NCBI GenBank assembly: GCA_021852275.1
Contig: JAJZNX010000066.1
Span: 1-36,892, forward strand
Reading direction: 5' to 3'
Source of the DNA: Planctomycetota bacterium
GTDB taxonomy: Bacteria > Planctomycetota > Phycisphaerae > WQYP01
Length of the DNA stretch: 36,892 bases
The notes under the pieces were generated by a model. The model was not told the DNA's origin. It did no database searches and saw only the letters and a program-made list of their open reading frames with translations. Of this stretch, positions 1 through 8,835 are shown in pieces. A program made the position numbers and the translations under genes. Position 1 is the first letter of the stretch. Each line of letters opens with the position of its first letter.

Positions 1-2
1 TT

Positions 3-1298
3 GACCGCGCAACTGATGGTCGTCTGGCCTTGGGACGTGAAGGTGGGCATTCCTACAACCGGATCATCCACGCTTTGGGAGATGCCACCGGCCGCGAGCT
101 GGCTAATTGCCTGGCGGGCGTTGCCCGGAGCCGGGAGCAGGTTTCCATTCTGGAACATACCTTTATTCTGGATTTGATTACGCTGGACGGGCAATGTATT
201 GGGGCGGTGGCCCATGCCAAGGACCGCGGATTGTTTTTGATTTTTGCCCGGGCGACGCTGCTGGCATCCGGGGGAGCGGGAGCGTTATACCGCGAGACCA
301 CCAATCCGCCGATTGCCACCGCCGATGGCCACGCCATGGCCTGGCGGGCCGGGGCCATGCTGCGGGATATGGAAATGGTGCAGTTTCATCCCACCACGAT
401 TTACATTGCCGGGGCCACCCGTGCGTTGGTGAGCGAGGCGGTTCGTGGGGAAGGGGCTACGCTGATCGATAAAAATGGTTATCGCTTCATGCGGGATTAC
501 GATCCGGCGGGCGAGCTGGCTCCTCGCGATATTGTGGCCCGTGCCATTCTGGCCCAGTTGGCGAAAACGCATTCCACGCATGTATTTTTGGATGCCCGCC
601 ACCTGGGCACGCAGGCGTTTCAAACCCGCTTTCCATGGATTTTTGAAACCTGCCGCAGTTTTGGCATTGATCCGGGCAAGCAGCCGATTCCGGTGCATCC
701 CAGCGCCCACTACATGGTAGGAGGGGTGGCGACCGATCTGGCCGGCCGCACCAGCATTCCCGGCCTTTACGCCATCGGCGAGGCATCGTATACGGGTTTG
801 CACGGGGCGAATCGGTTGGCCAGCAATTCACTTATCGAGGCGCTGGTTTTTGGTAAACGGGCCGGGGATGATGCCGGGCGGCGGTTGGCCGGCGAAATGC
901 GGCAGTTGGAAATTCCACGCATCAATGCGGAAATTCCACCCAGCCAGCGCACCGAACTGGATACGCAGGATATTCTTTCCAGCCTGCGGGCACTGATGTG
1001 GCGTAATGTGGGTATTGAACGGTCCGGTCCGCGCCTGGAGGAATCTGCGGAGATAATCGGTTTCTGGTCCCGTTACGTGCTGGATAAGGTGTTTGACGCG
1101 CCGGCGGGATGGGAGCTGCAGAACATGTTGCAAATATCCCGCCTGATTACCCTGGGGGCCAATGCCCGTTGCGAAACCCGCGGCGTGCATTACCGTACCG
1201 ACTTTCCGCAGATTGATGACATCAACTGGCGCTGCCACCTGGATTGGCAGCCCAATTCCGATTTGCCGGTGAAGATGCCCGTGGTGGAACCGCCATGA
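3..1298 (+). CDS. nadB: L-aspartate oxidase, 5' end outside the window
   Basis: FAD enzyme that oxidises L-aspartate to iminoaspartate, the first step of bacterial de novo NAD synthesis; cytoplasmic. The frame is open from base 3 (D-R-A-T-D-G-R-L-A-L-G-R-E-G-G-H-S), so the gene begins upstream and about the first hundred residues, including the N-terminal FAD-binding glycine motif, are missing here. Visible family motifs are REGGHS, DATGREL, AMAWRAGA, VQFHPTT, ELAPRDIVARA, the HYMVGGV segment and the GLYAIGEASYTGLHGANR / ASNSLIEALVFG block that closes the flavin site. The helical C-terminal domain follows. The 431 codons present plus the missing part agree with the usual size of about 540 residues. 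Succinate dehydrogenase/fumarate reductase subunits are related, but the APRD and TGLHGANR contexts are typical of NadB. It converges on the next gene with 89 bases between the stops. Confidence 0.95.
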   Translation, partial: DRATDGRLALGREGGHSYNRIIHALGDATGRELANCLAGVARSREQVSILEHTFILDLITLDGQCIGAVAHAKDRGLFLIFARATLLASGGAGALYRETTNPPIATADGHAMAWRAGAMLRDMEMVQFHPTTIYIAGATRALVSEAVRGEGATLIDKNGYRFMRDYDPAGELAPRDIVARAILAQLAKTHSTHVFLDARHLGTQAFQTRFPWIFETCRSFGIDPGKQPIPVHPSAHYMVGGVATDLAGRTSIPGLYAIGEASYTGLHGANRLASNSLIEALVFGKRAGDDAGRRLAGEMRQLEIPRINAEIPPSQRTELDTQDILSSLRALMWRNVGIERSGPRLEESAEIIGFWSRYVLDKVFDAPAGWELQNMLQISRLITLGANARCETRGVHYRTDFPQIDDINWRCHLDWQPNSDLPVKMPVVEPP

Positions 1299-1387
1299 TG
1301 GGCCGCCATGGCCGATGTGCAGTTGGCGAATGGGGCTGCGATCGGGCAGGGGCGCTTTTGGCAGGCGGCATGTGCCCTCCGGTGGCT

Positions 1388-2746
1388 TCATTCATGGTTT
1401 GCGGCCAGGCATTGGGCGATAGTCCAGCCGGCGAGGCGGCCGGTGGAGAAGGCAAGTTGCAGGTTGTAGCCGCCGCTGGGGCCGGTGAGGTCGAGAATTT
1501 CTCCGGCTAAAAATAAATACGGGTTCAGGCGCGATTGCATGGTGTTGGGGTTGACCTGGGAAAGCTGCACACCACCGGCGGTAACCATGGCCTCTTGAAA
1601 GCCACGGGTTTGATACACGTGAAACCGGCAAGCCTTGAGATATTCGGTGAGGGTGTGCATTTGCCGGGCGGTTAAGGCGGCGCAGGGATGTTCCGGTGGT
1701 ATGTCGGAAAGATGGCAGAGCATTTCGGCAAGTCGTTGTGGAAGCAGTTGGGCCAGCATGGTTTTAACCAATTTACGCCCGGACTCATCATGCCACGTAT
1801 GAAGCATAGCGGATAGCTGCGGGCGGCTATGCTGGCGGAGAAAATCCACACGCAGGGGCACGGGGGTGAATTTTTCCAGCAGTTCAGCGACAATTTCGGA
1901 AAGGTTCAACACTGCCGGGCCGGAAAGGCCAAAGTGCGTAAAGAGCAGATCATTGATGCTGGGTGTGGGTTTGCCGGTAGCCAGGCGCGGCAAGGGGCCG
2001 GGGGTTTCAATGCGCACTTCCACATCGGTCACCGCGACCCCCTGAAGCTGAGCCACCCATGCTTCGCGGCATAGCAGCGGAACAATGGCCGGTCGCGGGG
2101 TAATAATGTGGTGGCCCAGCGACTCGGCAAAGCGGTAGCCATCGCCGGTGGTTCCCATGCGGGTGTAACTTTGGCCGCCCACGCAAATAAGCAGATACCG
2201 GCTTTGGAGAGTTGTGCCATCAGCGGTGCAGACGGTGAAGAGTTTTGATGTTACATTCCACTGGACCTGGGTGGCGGCACGTGTCGGCCCGGCATGGCAG
2301 ATCACCCCCAGTTGGGCCATTCGCCGCACCATGGCATCCACCACGGTGCGAGCCTGATTGGAATCTGGATAAATTTTTCCGTCGTGTTCTTCATGGGTAG
2401 GTTCACCTTGAGCAGCAAACCATGCCCGTAACGCGGCATTGTCAAAATGACGCAGGGCCGGGGATAAAAATCGGCCATTGCGGCCAAATTGGGCAATGAG
2501 GAAATCTATATCGCCGGCATTGGTCAGGTTGCAGCGTCCACCGCCGCAAACCAATACTTTAATGCCGGGCCGGGCATTTTTTTCAAGAATTGCCATTCGT
2601 GGCATGGGCCAGCCGTTGTGCATGGCTGCTTCGCCGCAGGCAATTGCGGCCATCATTCCGGCAGCACCGGCCCCCAGAATAATGAGGTCCAGCGGCTGTG
2701 ATGCAGGCGGTTGCGGGGAAGCAGGTTGGAGGGGAGCTGGATTCAT
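1388..2746 (-). CDS. BaiN/YhiN (HI0933) family flavoprotein
   Basis: Predicted cytoplasmic NAD(P)/FAD-dependent oxidoreductase of the HI0933 (YhiN/BaiN) family; the physiological substrate of most members is unknown. The N-terminus has a dinucleotide-binding motif (LIILGAGAAGMMAAIA) after a short Pro-rich stretch, followed by the family hallmark VCGGGRCNLTNAG. The C-terminus has the second hallmark, a GEILDLTGPSGGYNLQLAF block that completes the FAD pocket. The length of 452 residues is slightly more than the family norm because of the Pro/Gln-rich N-terminal tail. A later start is conceivable, but the tail is short and the ATG is the first in frame. It stands alone between convergent nadB and the GH95 gene, whose stop lies 84 bases upstream of this start. 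Family assignment is firm; the reaction is not known. Confidence 0.92.
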   Translation of the reverse strand: MNPAPLQPASPQPPASQPLDLIILGAGAAGMMAAIACGEAAMHNGWPMPRMAILEKNARPGIKVLVCGGGRCNLTNAGDIDFLIAQFGRNGRFLSPALRHFDNAALRAWFAAQGEPTHEEHDGKIYPDSNQARTVVDAMVRRMAQLGVICHAGPTRAATQVQWNVTSKLFTVCTADGTTLQSRYLLICVGGQSYTRMGTTGDGYRFAESLGHHIITPRPAIVPLLCREAWVAQLQGVAVTDVEVRIETPGPLPRLATGKPTPSINDLLFTHFGLSGPAVLNLSEIVAELLEKFTPVPLRVDFLRQHSRPQLSAMLHTWHDESGRKLVKTMLAQLLPQRLAEMLCHLSDIPPEHPCAALTARQMHTLTEYLKACRFHVYQTRGFQEAMVTAGGVQLSQVNPNTMQSRLNPYLFLAGEILDLTGPSGGYNLQLAFSTGRLAGWTIAQCLAANHE

Positions 2747-2830
2747 GGATTTATGATAGCGGATAACCTACGTGCACGGCCAAGGACAAGGATACGACCC
2801 ACACGGTGCGGTAGTATGGTGGCTGCGGGG

Positions 2831-5287
2831 CTATGGCATGGTAAAAGTTGTTGATTCTCCGGCGGCCAGGGCAAGGTCTTTGACGGCATCCTTATACCGC
2901 ACGGTCCAGCGACCGGCTTGCCTGGCCCGCAGGGTGGCGCTAACCAAAGCCCCTTTGCACCAGGCTAAATCCACCTCCACGCCGCCACGAGCAACCAAAC
3001 CACGCACCTGCCCTTGCGACCAAACCGGCGGCAGGGCCGGCAGCAGTACAATTCGTCCGGTGTGGCTTTGCAGCAGCATTTCTGCGATGCAGGCGGAAAA
3101 GGCAAAGTTGCCATCGATTTGAAACGGTGGATGGGCGTCAAATAAATTGGTGTACAGGCCGCCCTTCTGGTTGGAATAATCGGTCTCATCGGTATCTACC
3201 AGAGTCATCAGGCGGCGAATTATGGCATACACATGCGGACCGTCTTGCAGTCTGGCCCATACGTTCATTTTCCAACCCAGCGACCATCCCGTTCCGCCGT
3301 CGCCGCGAATGGCCAAAGATTGTCTGGCCGCGGCCACCAGCTCCGGCGTCCCATGCGGGGTGATCTGTGCACCGGGAAAGAGGCCATAAAGATGGGAAAT
3401 GTGGCGATGATGCACTTCCTGTTCCTGGAAATCTTCCGACCATTCCTGCAGGCGGCCGCCCGCACCGATGCGCGGCTTAAGCAGGCGGCTGCGGGCATCG
3501 GCTAACTGACGGGCGAACGGGGCATCGACGCCGAGAATTTCCGCAGTGGCGATGCAGTTGCTGAAAAGGTCCCACAGGATGGCCATATCCATGGTGCTGG
3601 CGACGCTGGTTGCAGCGGGTCCGGCCGGGGTCATAAACATTAATTCCGGGGAGGTAGAAGGCGCTGTAACCAGATGGCCGCTGGAATCTTCCACGAGGAA
3701 GTCGAGAAAAAATTCCGCCGCACCTTTCATACAAGGCCACGCCCGCTGCTCCAGAAATTCTTTATCGCCCGTGTATTGATAATGCTCCCACAAGTGGCGG
3801 CATAGCCAGGCACCGCCCATGGGCCAGTTGATACAGACGGGGTTGTGAGCGCCGTCGCCGGGGGGTGCGGTTTGCCGCCAGAGGTCCGCATTATGGTGGG
3901 CGACCCAACCCCGGCAGCCATAGTTTATTTCCGCGGTGCGTCGGCCATTTTCCGCCAAACCCTCAATAAGATCAAAAAGAGGTTGATGGCATTCCGAAAG
4001 ATTACAGTTCTCCGCCGGCCAATAATTCATCTCGGTGTTGATGTTGAGGGTCCAGTTGCAACTCCATGGCGGCCGAACGCTGTCATTCCAGATTCCTTGA
4101 AGATTGGCCGGTTGCCCGCCGGGCCGTGAGGAACTGATCAGCAAATATCGTCCAAACTGGAACAGCAGCACGGCCAATCCTGGATCGTCCTGGTTGGCAA
4201 AGCGTCGCAACCGTTCATCCGTGGGTAGGGCCGCCGGCTCCAGTCGGTTCGCCGCCGATAGCGTAGGCTCCGGGCCACGCGCATCGGCACTGGGGCCTAT
4301 GGTCAGGTTAATCCGATCAAAGAGTCTCTGATAATCCTGCACATGACGCTGCCGCAGTTCGCGGTAGGATAGTGCAGCCGCAGCGCTTAAATGCCGCGTC
4401 GCTTCCACGGAAGGATCGCGTCCATCCCGGCCAGGCGAACGCTTTAATCCATTGAAACTGGTGGCTGCGGAAAAAAGCAGGGTCAGTTCATTGGCCCGCT
4501 CCACCGCCATCTCACCATCGCCGCAAGTTACAAGGCCCCGGTCGGCCACGGCCATGAGCCGGGCATCGAAAGTCATGCCCTCGGGGTTGGGGCCTTCATC
4601 GTAAATAACGGCACCTTTGGATTTCATTCGGTCCGGGTCCACATGTTCCATATAACTGGGTTCCACATGGGCTGGACAACGACCGCGCATCACCAACAGG
4701 CCATTTTCCGATCGCACTTGAAACCGCAGCGGGCTGGTCAATGCGGCCTTGATGGAGATGGCATCGGGGCGGTCACAGGTCAGATGAATGACCAACACCT
4801 GATCGGGGAAACTGATGAAAGCCTCTCGCGTCCACCAGGCCCCGTCATGGCGAAATTGGACTCGAGCGATGGCCGTGCGCAAATCCAATTCCCTTTGGTA
4901 CTCGGTCACGTTGTCGCCGCCGGTTGAAGGCCAGTGCAAATGCAAATCACCCAGAGGCAGGTAAGACTGGTTATACGGCCCCTGCATTTTTTTGCACAAG
5001 GCGTCCGCCCGGATAAAATCCCGCGCAAAAAGGGCTTGGCGCACTTCCGGCAAAACGGCTCTGGCGTGCGGATTGTTGCAATCTTTCGGCCCGCCGGACC
5101 AAAGCGTGTTTTCGTTTAGCTGGAATCGCTCGGTAGTGATGCCGCCGAAGACCATGGCCCCCAGGCGACCATTGCCTAAGGGCACGGCCTGCGTCCAGGC
5201 GTTGGCGGGCTTGCGGTACGAAAGCTTTAAGTCGCTAGGGTCGGACAACCAGAACACATTCTTCTCCATATCATTGAGCACACTCAC
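2831..5287 (-). CDS. GH95 family alpha-L-fucosidase
   Basis: Inverting glycoside hydrolase predicted to release alpha-1,2-linked L-fucose (some family members act on L-galactose). The N-terminal beta domain opens with AVPLGNGRLGAMVFGG and QLNENTLWSGGP, both typical of GH95. In the (alpha/alpha)6 domain the residues matching the catalytic set of Bifidobacterium AfcA are visible: N415 and N417 in LNINTEMNYWPAE, E548 in APSTSPE and D725 in QIDGN. No signal peptide, so probably cytosolic. 818 residues is normal for the family. The start is a GTG two bases after the transporter's stop is complete (no gap), with GGAGG at 5299-5303; an ATG seven codons in is an alternative. The tight coupling to the upstream sugar transporter suggests import of a fucosylated oligosaccharide followed by cleavage. 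GH95 is confident; exact linkage is inferred. Confidence 0.93.
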   Translation of the reverse strand: MSVLNDMEKNVFWLSDPSDLKLSYRKPANAWTQAVPLGNGRLGAMVFGGITTERFQLNENTLWSGGPKDCNNPHARAVLPEVRQALFARDFIRADALCKKMQGPYNQSYLPLGDLHLHWPSTGGDNVTEYQRELDLRTAIARVQFRHDGAWWTREAFISFPDQVLVIHLTCDRPDAISIKAALTSPLRFQVRSENGLLVMRGRCPAHVEPSYMEHVDPDRMKSKGAVIYDEGPNPEGMTFDARLMAVADRGLVTCGDGEMAVERANELTLLFSAATSFNGLKRSPGRDGRDPSVEATRHLSAAAALSYRELRQRHVQDYQRLFDRINLTIGPSADARGPEPTLSAANRLEPAALPTDERLRRFANQDDPGLAVLLFQFGRYLLISSSRPGGQPANLQGIWNDSVRPPWSCNWTLNINTEMNYWPAENCNLSECHQPLFDLIEGLAENGRRTAEINYGCRGWVAHHNADLWRQTAPPGDGAHNPVCINWPMGGAWLCRHLWEHYQYTGDKEFLEQRAWPCMKGAAEFFLDFLVEDSSGHLVTAPSTSPELMFMTPAGPAATSVASTMDMAILWDLFSNCIATAEILGVDAPFARQLADARSRLLKPRIGAGGRLQEWSEDFQEQEVHHRHISHLYGLFPGAQITPHGTPELVAAARQSLAIRGDGGTGWSLGWKMNVWARLQDGPHVYAIIRRLMTLVDTDETDYSNQKGGLYTNLFDAHPPFQIDGNFAFSACIAEMLLQSHTGRIVLLPALPPVWSQGQVRGLVARGGVEVDLAWCKGALVSATLRARQAGRWTVRYKDAVKDLALAAGESTTFTMP

Positions 5288-6727
5288 CTATGGGGTAGCC
5301 TCCGGTGCAATTGATTCTGGTAACACCGTGGCTGCGGGAAGGTCTTTATAGACGCCTTTTTTCCAGGCACGATAAATCAGGTAAAAGCCGATGGCGGAAG
5401 TCCCCTGGATAACCGCCGGCCAAAGAAAACAGTATTGATAGTTATGCACTTTATCCAGCATAACACCCGCCAAAGGTCCCAGGATCATGCAAAACACCGA
5501 CTGGGCCAATGCGCTGGCCGAACAAAATTGGCCGAGCTTGGCTTTGGGATAAACCTCCACGGTCAGTACACCGATGGCAATGCCATAGGTGGCGATGAAG
5601 ATATTGATGGCGATTAAAAATATCAGCATGGTGGTTTTGTTGTGTAAAAAGAAAAACGCTCCAAGATTCGATAATGCCCATAACGCCATAGATGCAGGAA
5701 TGGAGCGCACCGCTCCGATACGGTCCAGTAAAGATCCGATCGGGTAGGCTGCCACCGCCACGACCATGGGTGGAATGGCCAGAATATGGCCGATGGTTTT
5801 AAATTTCATGTGCATCTGGGAATGGTAAAAAAGTATCAGAAAGCCGCCGGCGGCATTTCCCAATTGATAAAGCATGAGCGTACCAAAAACCAGCAGGTAA
5901 CGACGCTGCGAAAAGCAATCGGTAAAATAACCGCCCACAGCCTTGACAAAATTAACTATGGGATTGGTGGCGCTGCGGGGCGGCGGGGAAGGATATTCTC
6001 CCTCTTTCACCCGCCACACGGTCAGCAGATAAATAACCGCAAAAACCACGGCCACGCCCGCGAAAAGTTCTTTCATATAATGGCCGGCGTATCGCAGTAA
6101 GAAGTAGTTCCAGATCACGGTGGCCAAAGTGGAGATGATTTTTCCGAGGGCATAGAAGCGGCTCAGCACCGGCTCGGGGACCACATCCCAATAGTAATAA
6201 CTGAATATGGCCAGCAGCGTGGCATTAAAGGCATTAAAGCCCAGCAAGATAACGCCCAGGAACACGCAGAAACCCAGGGTTTCATGGGCGAGAAAAAGAT
6301 GGTGGATCCAGGAAACCGCCTGGGCCGCGTGAAAAAAATCGGGCGACCATGGAATCAAAGCCAGGAAAATGGCACACGGTGGCGTGGCCAGTGCCAAAAA
6401 CGGTCGTCGCCGGCCATAACGTGTCCGCGTGCGATCCGACCAGGTGCTGACCACTGGATTGATCCACATGGTCAGCGGCCCCAACACTGTTCCCAATACC
6501 GACATTTCCGTGTTGGACAGGCCGTTGTTCTTCATGATCACCGGCAGCAATCCCTGCACCTGTTCCATGAGCATCAGGATCAGGTCATTCCACATCAGAA
6601 AAAAGAACAGCACGAAGATCGCCGCTTTGGTGTAACGCAGCGTACCGACGGTAAAAATTTTGCCGGTAAGGCCAGTACCTGCTTGGGCATCGTCGACCAG
6701 CGGCATCCCGGGAGTACTATCAGACAT
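5288..6727 (-). CDS. MFS sugar transporter (GPH/SLC45-like)
   Basis: Twelve-helix inner-membrane transporter of the major facilitator superfamily, resembling the sugar/cation symporters of the GPH and SLC45 group. The loop after the second helix pair carries the signature SDRTRTRYGRRRPFLA, and the first half contains TMWINPVVSTWSDR. Hydrophobic helices alternate along the rest of the 479 residues, with a central loop around residues 245-270. A cytoplasmic N-terminal tail of about 30 residues precedes helix one. The start ATG has AAGGAA upstream. It is the first gene of an operon with the GH95 fucosidase, which begins on the base after this gene's stop, so the likely cargo is a fucose-containing oligosaccharide or fucose itself. 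The substrate is inferred from context only. Confidence 0.88.
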   Translation of the reverse strand: MSDSTPGMPLVDDAQAGTGLTGKIFTVGTLRYTKAAIFVLFFFLMWNDLILMLMEQVQGLLPVIMKNNGLSNTEMSVLGTVLGPLTMWINPVVSTWSDRTRTRYGRRRPFLALATPPCAIFLALIPWSPDFFHAAQAVSWIHHLFLAHETLGFCVFLGVILLGFNAFNATLLAIFSYYYWDVVPEPVLSRFYALGKIISTLATVIWNYFLLRYAGHYMKELFAGVAVVFAVIYLLTVWRVKEGEYPSPPPRSATNPIVNFVKAVGGYFTDCFSQRRYLLVFGTLMLYQLGNAAGGFLILFYHSQMHMKFKTIGHILAIPPMVVAVAAYPIGSLLDRIGAVRSIPASMALWALSNLGAFFFLHNKTTMLIFLIAINIFIATYGIAIGVLTVEVYPKAKLGQFCSASALAQSVFCMILGPLAGVMLDKVHNYQYCFLWPAVIQGTSAIGFYLIYRAWKKGVYKDLPAATVLPESIAPEATP

Positions 6728-7121
6728 ACTATTCCTTCATTCATTGCAAGGCCTAGGCCAAACCATGTTCTCGCAAATCAATCTGGCCAACGGCACATAA
6801 TCACCGCAATGACGCGAGTTGACAAGAGTAATACAGCGCGGGAGCGATTGCGGTACCGGTGATGGCGGTCCGGGGCTGGATCTGCGGCATGTCGGCGGCG
6901 GTGCAAGGCTTTCGGGGCTGGTTTTCAGTGCCGCAGTGCCGGGCGCGGCAAGCCAACGTCCGAGAATAAAATTATCCGCCCCACGGCACATCCTGAAGAT
7001 GAATTGTGGGACGAAGGTTTATCTTTTGGGCTGGTTCGTCCGATGATAACAGCACGAATATTGTTTGTGCACGCTCGGATGAAAACCGATGCCGGACTTC
7101 TACGGAGGTGGTACATTGTCT
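6728..7121. other. Divergent intergenic region, no gene seen
   Basis: About 390 bases between the transporter (minus) and the Sel1-like gene (plus). Besides the minus-strand promoter at 6797-6825 and the GGAGGTG ribosome binding site at 7104-7110, I see only short frames without recognisable protein features and no tRNA-like fold. Confidence 0.5.
6797..6825 (-). promoter_or_regulatory. Predicted sigma-70-type promoter of the transporter/GH95 operon
   Basis: Read on the minus strand: -35 TTGTCA (6820-6825), 17-base spacer, -10 GATTAT (6797-6802). Five and four of six bases match consensus. It lies 69 bases before the transporter start, with no competing gene between. Seen by eye only. Confidence 0.45.
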
Positions 7122-7817
7122 ATGGAATTATCTACTGATCAATCTAAATCGGATTCATTGTCGGTACCATCGCAAAGTGCGCGGGGGCTGTATGAGCGCG
7201 GCGAGGAGTTCCTCTTCGGCATCGGCCACTGTCACCAGGACTTCGACGAAGCCCGCGAATGTTTTGAGGATGCCGCCAAGCTCGGTCTGGGCCGGGCCTA
7301 CTGGCGCCTGGGCTGGATGCGGTTCCGCGGGCAGGGCTGCCCGAAAAATCCGCTGGGAGGAGTAGGAATCTGGCAGGCCGGGGCCAAAGTGGGCGATCGC
7401 TTCTGCTGGGGTGAACTGGGGGCGGCGTTTACCGCCTCGAAGGATCCAGTCAACGCCCGGGCCGCCTGGCGGGAATTTTTCGAATCGGCCGAAATCTATG
7501 ATGAACAGGAAGAGGAACTGGAGATCGGCTGGCTGGTCTGCCGCTACATCGACGGCCACCTGCGCAGCGGATTGCCCCTGGATTTTCTCTCAGGGATCAA
7601 GTGCTTTCAGACCGAAGCCCGACACGGCGCGGAAGAGGCCATTGCCACCTGTCGACGCAAACTCGGTGCCGCGGTGGAAAATGACCAGGTGTTTAAGATT
7701 GCCACCGCGGCGGTGGAATTTTTGGATAAAATCACCGTCCGCAAGCCACGCCGTGGCCCGGAATTGCCCCAGACCACGCTCGAAGCAGCAGACGACGAAG
7801 TCATCGCGTTTCGGTAG
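7122..7817 (+). CDS. Sel1-like repeat protein
   Basis: Cytoplasmic protein of about 231 residues with Sel1-like (TPR-related) helical repeats, a fold used for protein-protein contacts. The repeat pattern is clear in the first half: EARECFEDAAKLGLGRAYWR LG followed by a GQGCPKNP turn, then a second unit with GIWQAGAKVGDRFCWGELG, and a third, weaker unit around DPVNARAAWREFFESA. The second half (FLSGIKCFQTEARHGAEEA) may be a degenerate repeat, and the C-terminal 30 residues are charged and probably unstructured. The start is set by GGAGGTG at 7104-7110: either ATG 7122 or TTG 7116 fits, and an ATG at 7089 would lie upstream of that site. No signal peptide. No partner can be named from the neighbours. 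Confidence 0.7.
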   Translation: MELSTDQSKSDSLSVPSQSARGLYERGEEFLFGIGHCHQDFDEARECFEDAAKLGLGRAYWRLGWMRFRGQGCPKNPLGGVGIWQAGAKVGDRFCWGELGAAFTASKDPVNARAAWREFFESAEIYDEQEEELEIGWLVCRYIDGHLRSGLPLDFLSGIKCFQTEARHGAEEAIATCRRKLGAAVENDQVFKIATAAVEFLDKITVRKPRRGPELPQTTLEAADDEVIAFR

Positions 7818-7916
7818 GCGGCCCCGGCTCCCGCACCCTCACCAGATCATTGCCATCCAGCTTCATGCGCGGATACAATCAGGCCATGGTGCCAAAGAGC
7901 GGGTTCCACCTGTTGC

Positions 7917-7937
7917 GGCGGGCTGATATAGCCCGCC
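7917..7937 (+). terminator. Hairpin downstream of the Sel1-like gene
   Basis: Perfect 8-base-pair stem GGCGGGCT / AGCCCGCC with a GATAT loop, 100 bases after the Sel1-like stop. There is no T-tract after it, so it is either a terminator lacking the U-run or another RNA structure ahead of the next gene. Confidence 0.4.
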
Positions 7938-7983
7938 ACCGCCGGCTGCCATAGCAATGGTCTCCTTCAAGGCGTAAACCTTC

Positions 7984-8715
7984 ATGACCGGTGAAAACGC
8001 TTTTCCCATTAACGGCGCACCGCCGGCCCAGCCATTACAGCCACCGAATTTTCCTGCACCAAGCGTTATGATTGCATTTCTATGCACCGGTCTATCGTTG
8101 CTGGCGGCAGCAGCGGGATGGCAATGGGGAGCCGTACCATCCCCAACCGGATGGTGGACGCGCACCTGGTTGTATGTGAATTTGGCCGTGGGTTTTTTAT
8201 GGTTTGTAGTATGGCCGGCGCTGGCATTGCGGCCCGGAGCGGACAGACGCATTAAGCCTCTGATTATTCGTTGGCTGGGCATGGCCGCCGGCAGTCTTCC
8301 GGCACTATGGCTGGCATTCTATTTTGCCTCACCTGCGGCCGGTCTATTGGTGCAATGCCTGGTCATGCAACTTTGCTGGGGGATATTCGCTTTTGGAATC
8401 GTTGGGATTGCCGCACGGTGCCGCGGCAACGGAACGGTGGCAGCGGGGATTTTGAGTTTTTTGTATGTCATGGGGCCGTTGGGGTGGTACCTGGCGGCAG
8501 AATTTACGCAAGTTTCACCGGTGTGGGCAGGCTTGGCCCCGGCCATGGATACTTTTGCCGCCGCCCACGGTGCCGCAGGCTACGCCCTAATTTGGGCGGT
8601 CGGTTTTGGCGTCATGGGACTGACTTTAACCGGGTGGGTGTTATGCATCCCTGTGGCGCAGACTGCTGCGAATGGAGGCTTTCCCTGCGGAGAAAGTACA
8701 GGGGAGAACGAATGA
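7984..8715 (+). CDS. Multi-pass membrane protein of unknown function
   Basis: I do not recognise this 243-residue protein. After a Pro-rich N-terminal tail of about 27 residues it has roughly six hydrophobic segments: VMIAFLCTGLSLLAAAAGW, LYVNLAVGFLWFVVWPALAL, MAAGSLPALWLAFYFA, LLVQCLVMQLCWGIFAFGIVG, AAGILSFLYVMGPLGWYLAA and ALIWAVGFGVMGLTLTGWVL. The loop between helices two and three is basic (RPGADRRIKP), which would place it in the cytoplasm. No charged residues inside helices suggest a channel or transporter mechanism. The ribosome binding site is weak, and an internal ATG at codon 29, just before helix one, is an alternative start. The next gene (cobalamin adenosyltransferase) begins 120 bases later and probably has its own promoter, so no functional link is claimed. 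Confidence 0.65.
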   Translation: MTGENAFPINGAPPAQPLQPPNFPAPSVMIAFLCTGLSLLAAAAGWQWGAVPSPTGWWTRTWLYVNLAVGFLWFVVWPALALRPGADRRIKPLIIRWLGMAAGSLPALWLAFYFASPAAGLLVQCLVMQLCWGIFAFGIVGIAARCRGNGTVAAGILSFLYVMGPLGWYLAAEFTQVSPVWAGLAPAMDTFAAAHGAAGYALIWAVGFGVMGLTLTGWVLCIPVAQTAANGGFPCGESTGENE

Positions 8716-8766
8716 AGCGGCCGCAGCGCGGGCGCAAAACGCGGTGCCTATTTGCTGACGATAGCG

Positions 8767-8772
8767 TATACT
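8767..8772 (+). promoter_or_regulatory. Possible -10 element of the adenosyltransferase gene
   Basis: TATACT, 63 bases before the start codon at 8836. No good -35 hexamer is visible at 16-18 bases, so this is weak. Confidence 0.25.
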
Positions 8773-8835
8773 CGCAGGCAGGTGAATTTAGCCTGCAGCC
8801 AGTTCCAGTATGAACGCAGAACAGGATGCCCCATC

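Noticed and set aside
6816-6842. TTGACA on the plus strand as a promoter for the Sel1-like gene
   Set aside because: No -10-like hexamer at 16-18 bases downstream; the same stretch fits better as the minus-strand -35.
7863-8282. Minus-strand frame opposite the membrane protein gene
   Set aside because: It overlaps a better supported plus-strand membrane protein and has no ribosome binding site or recognisable motif.
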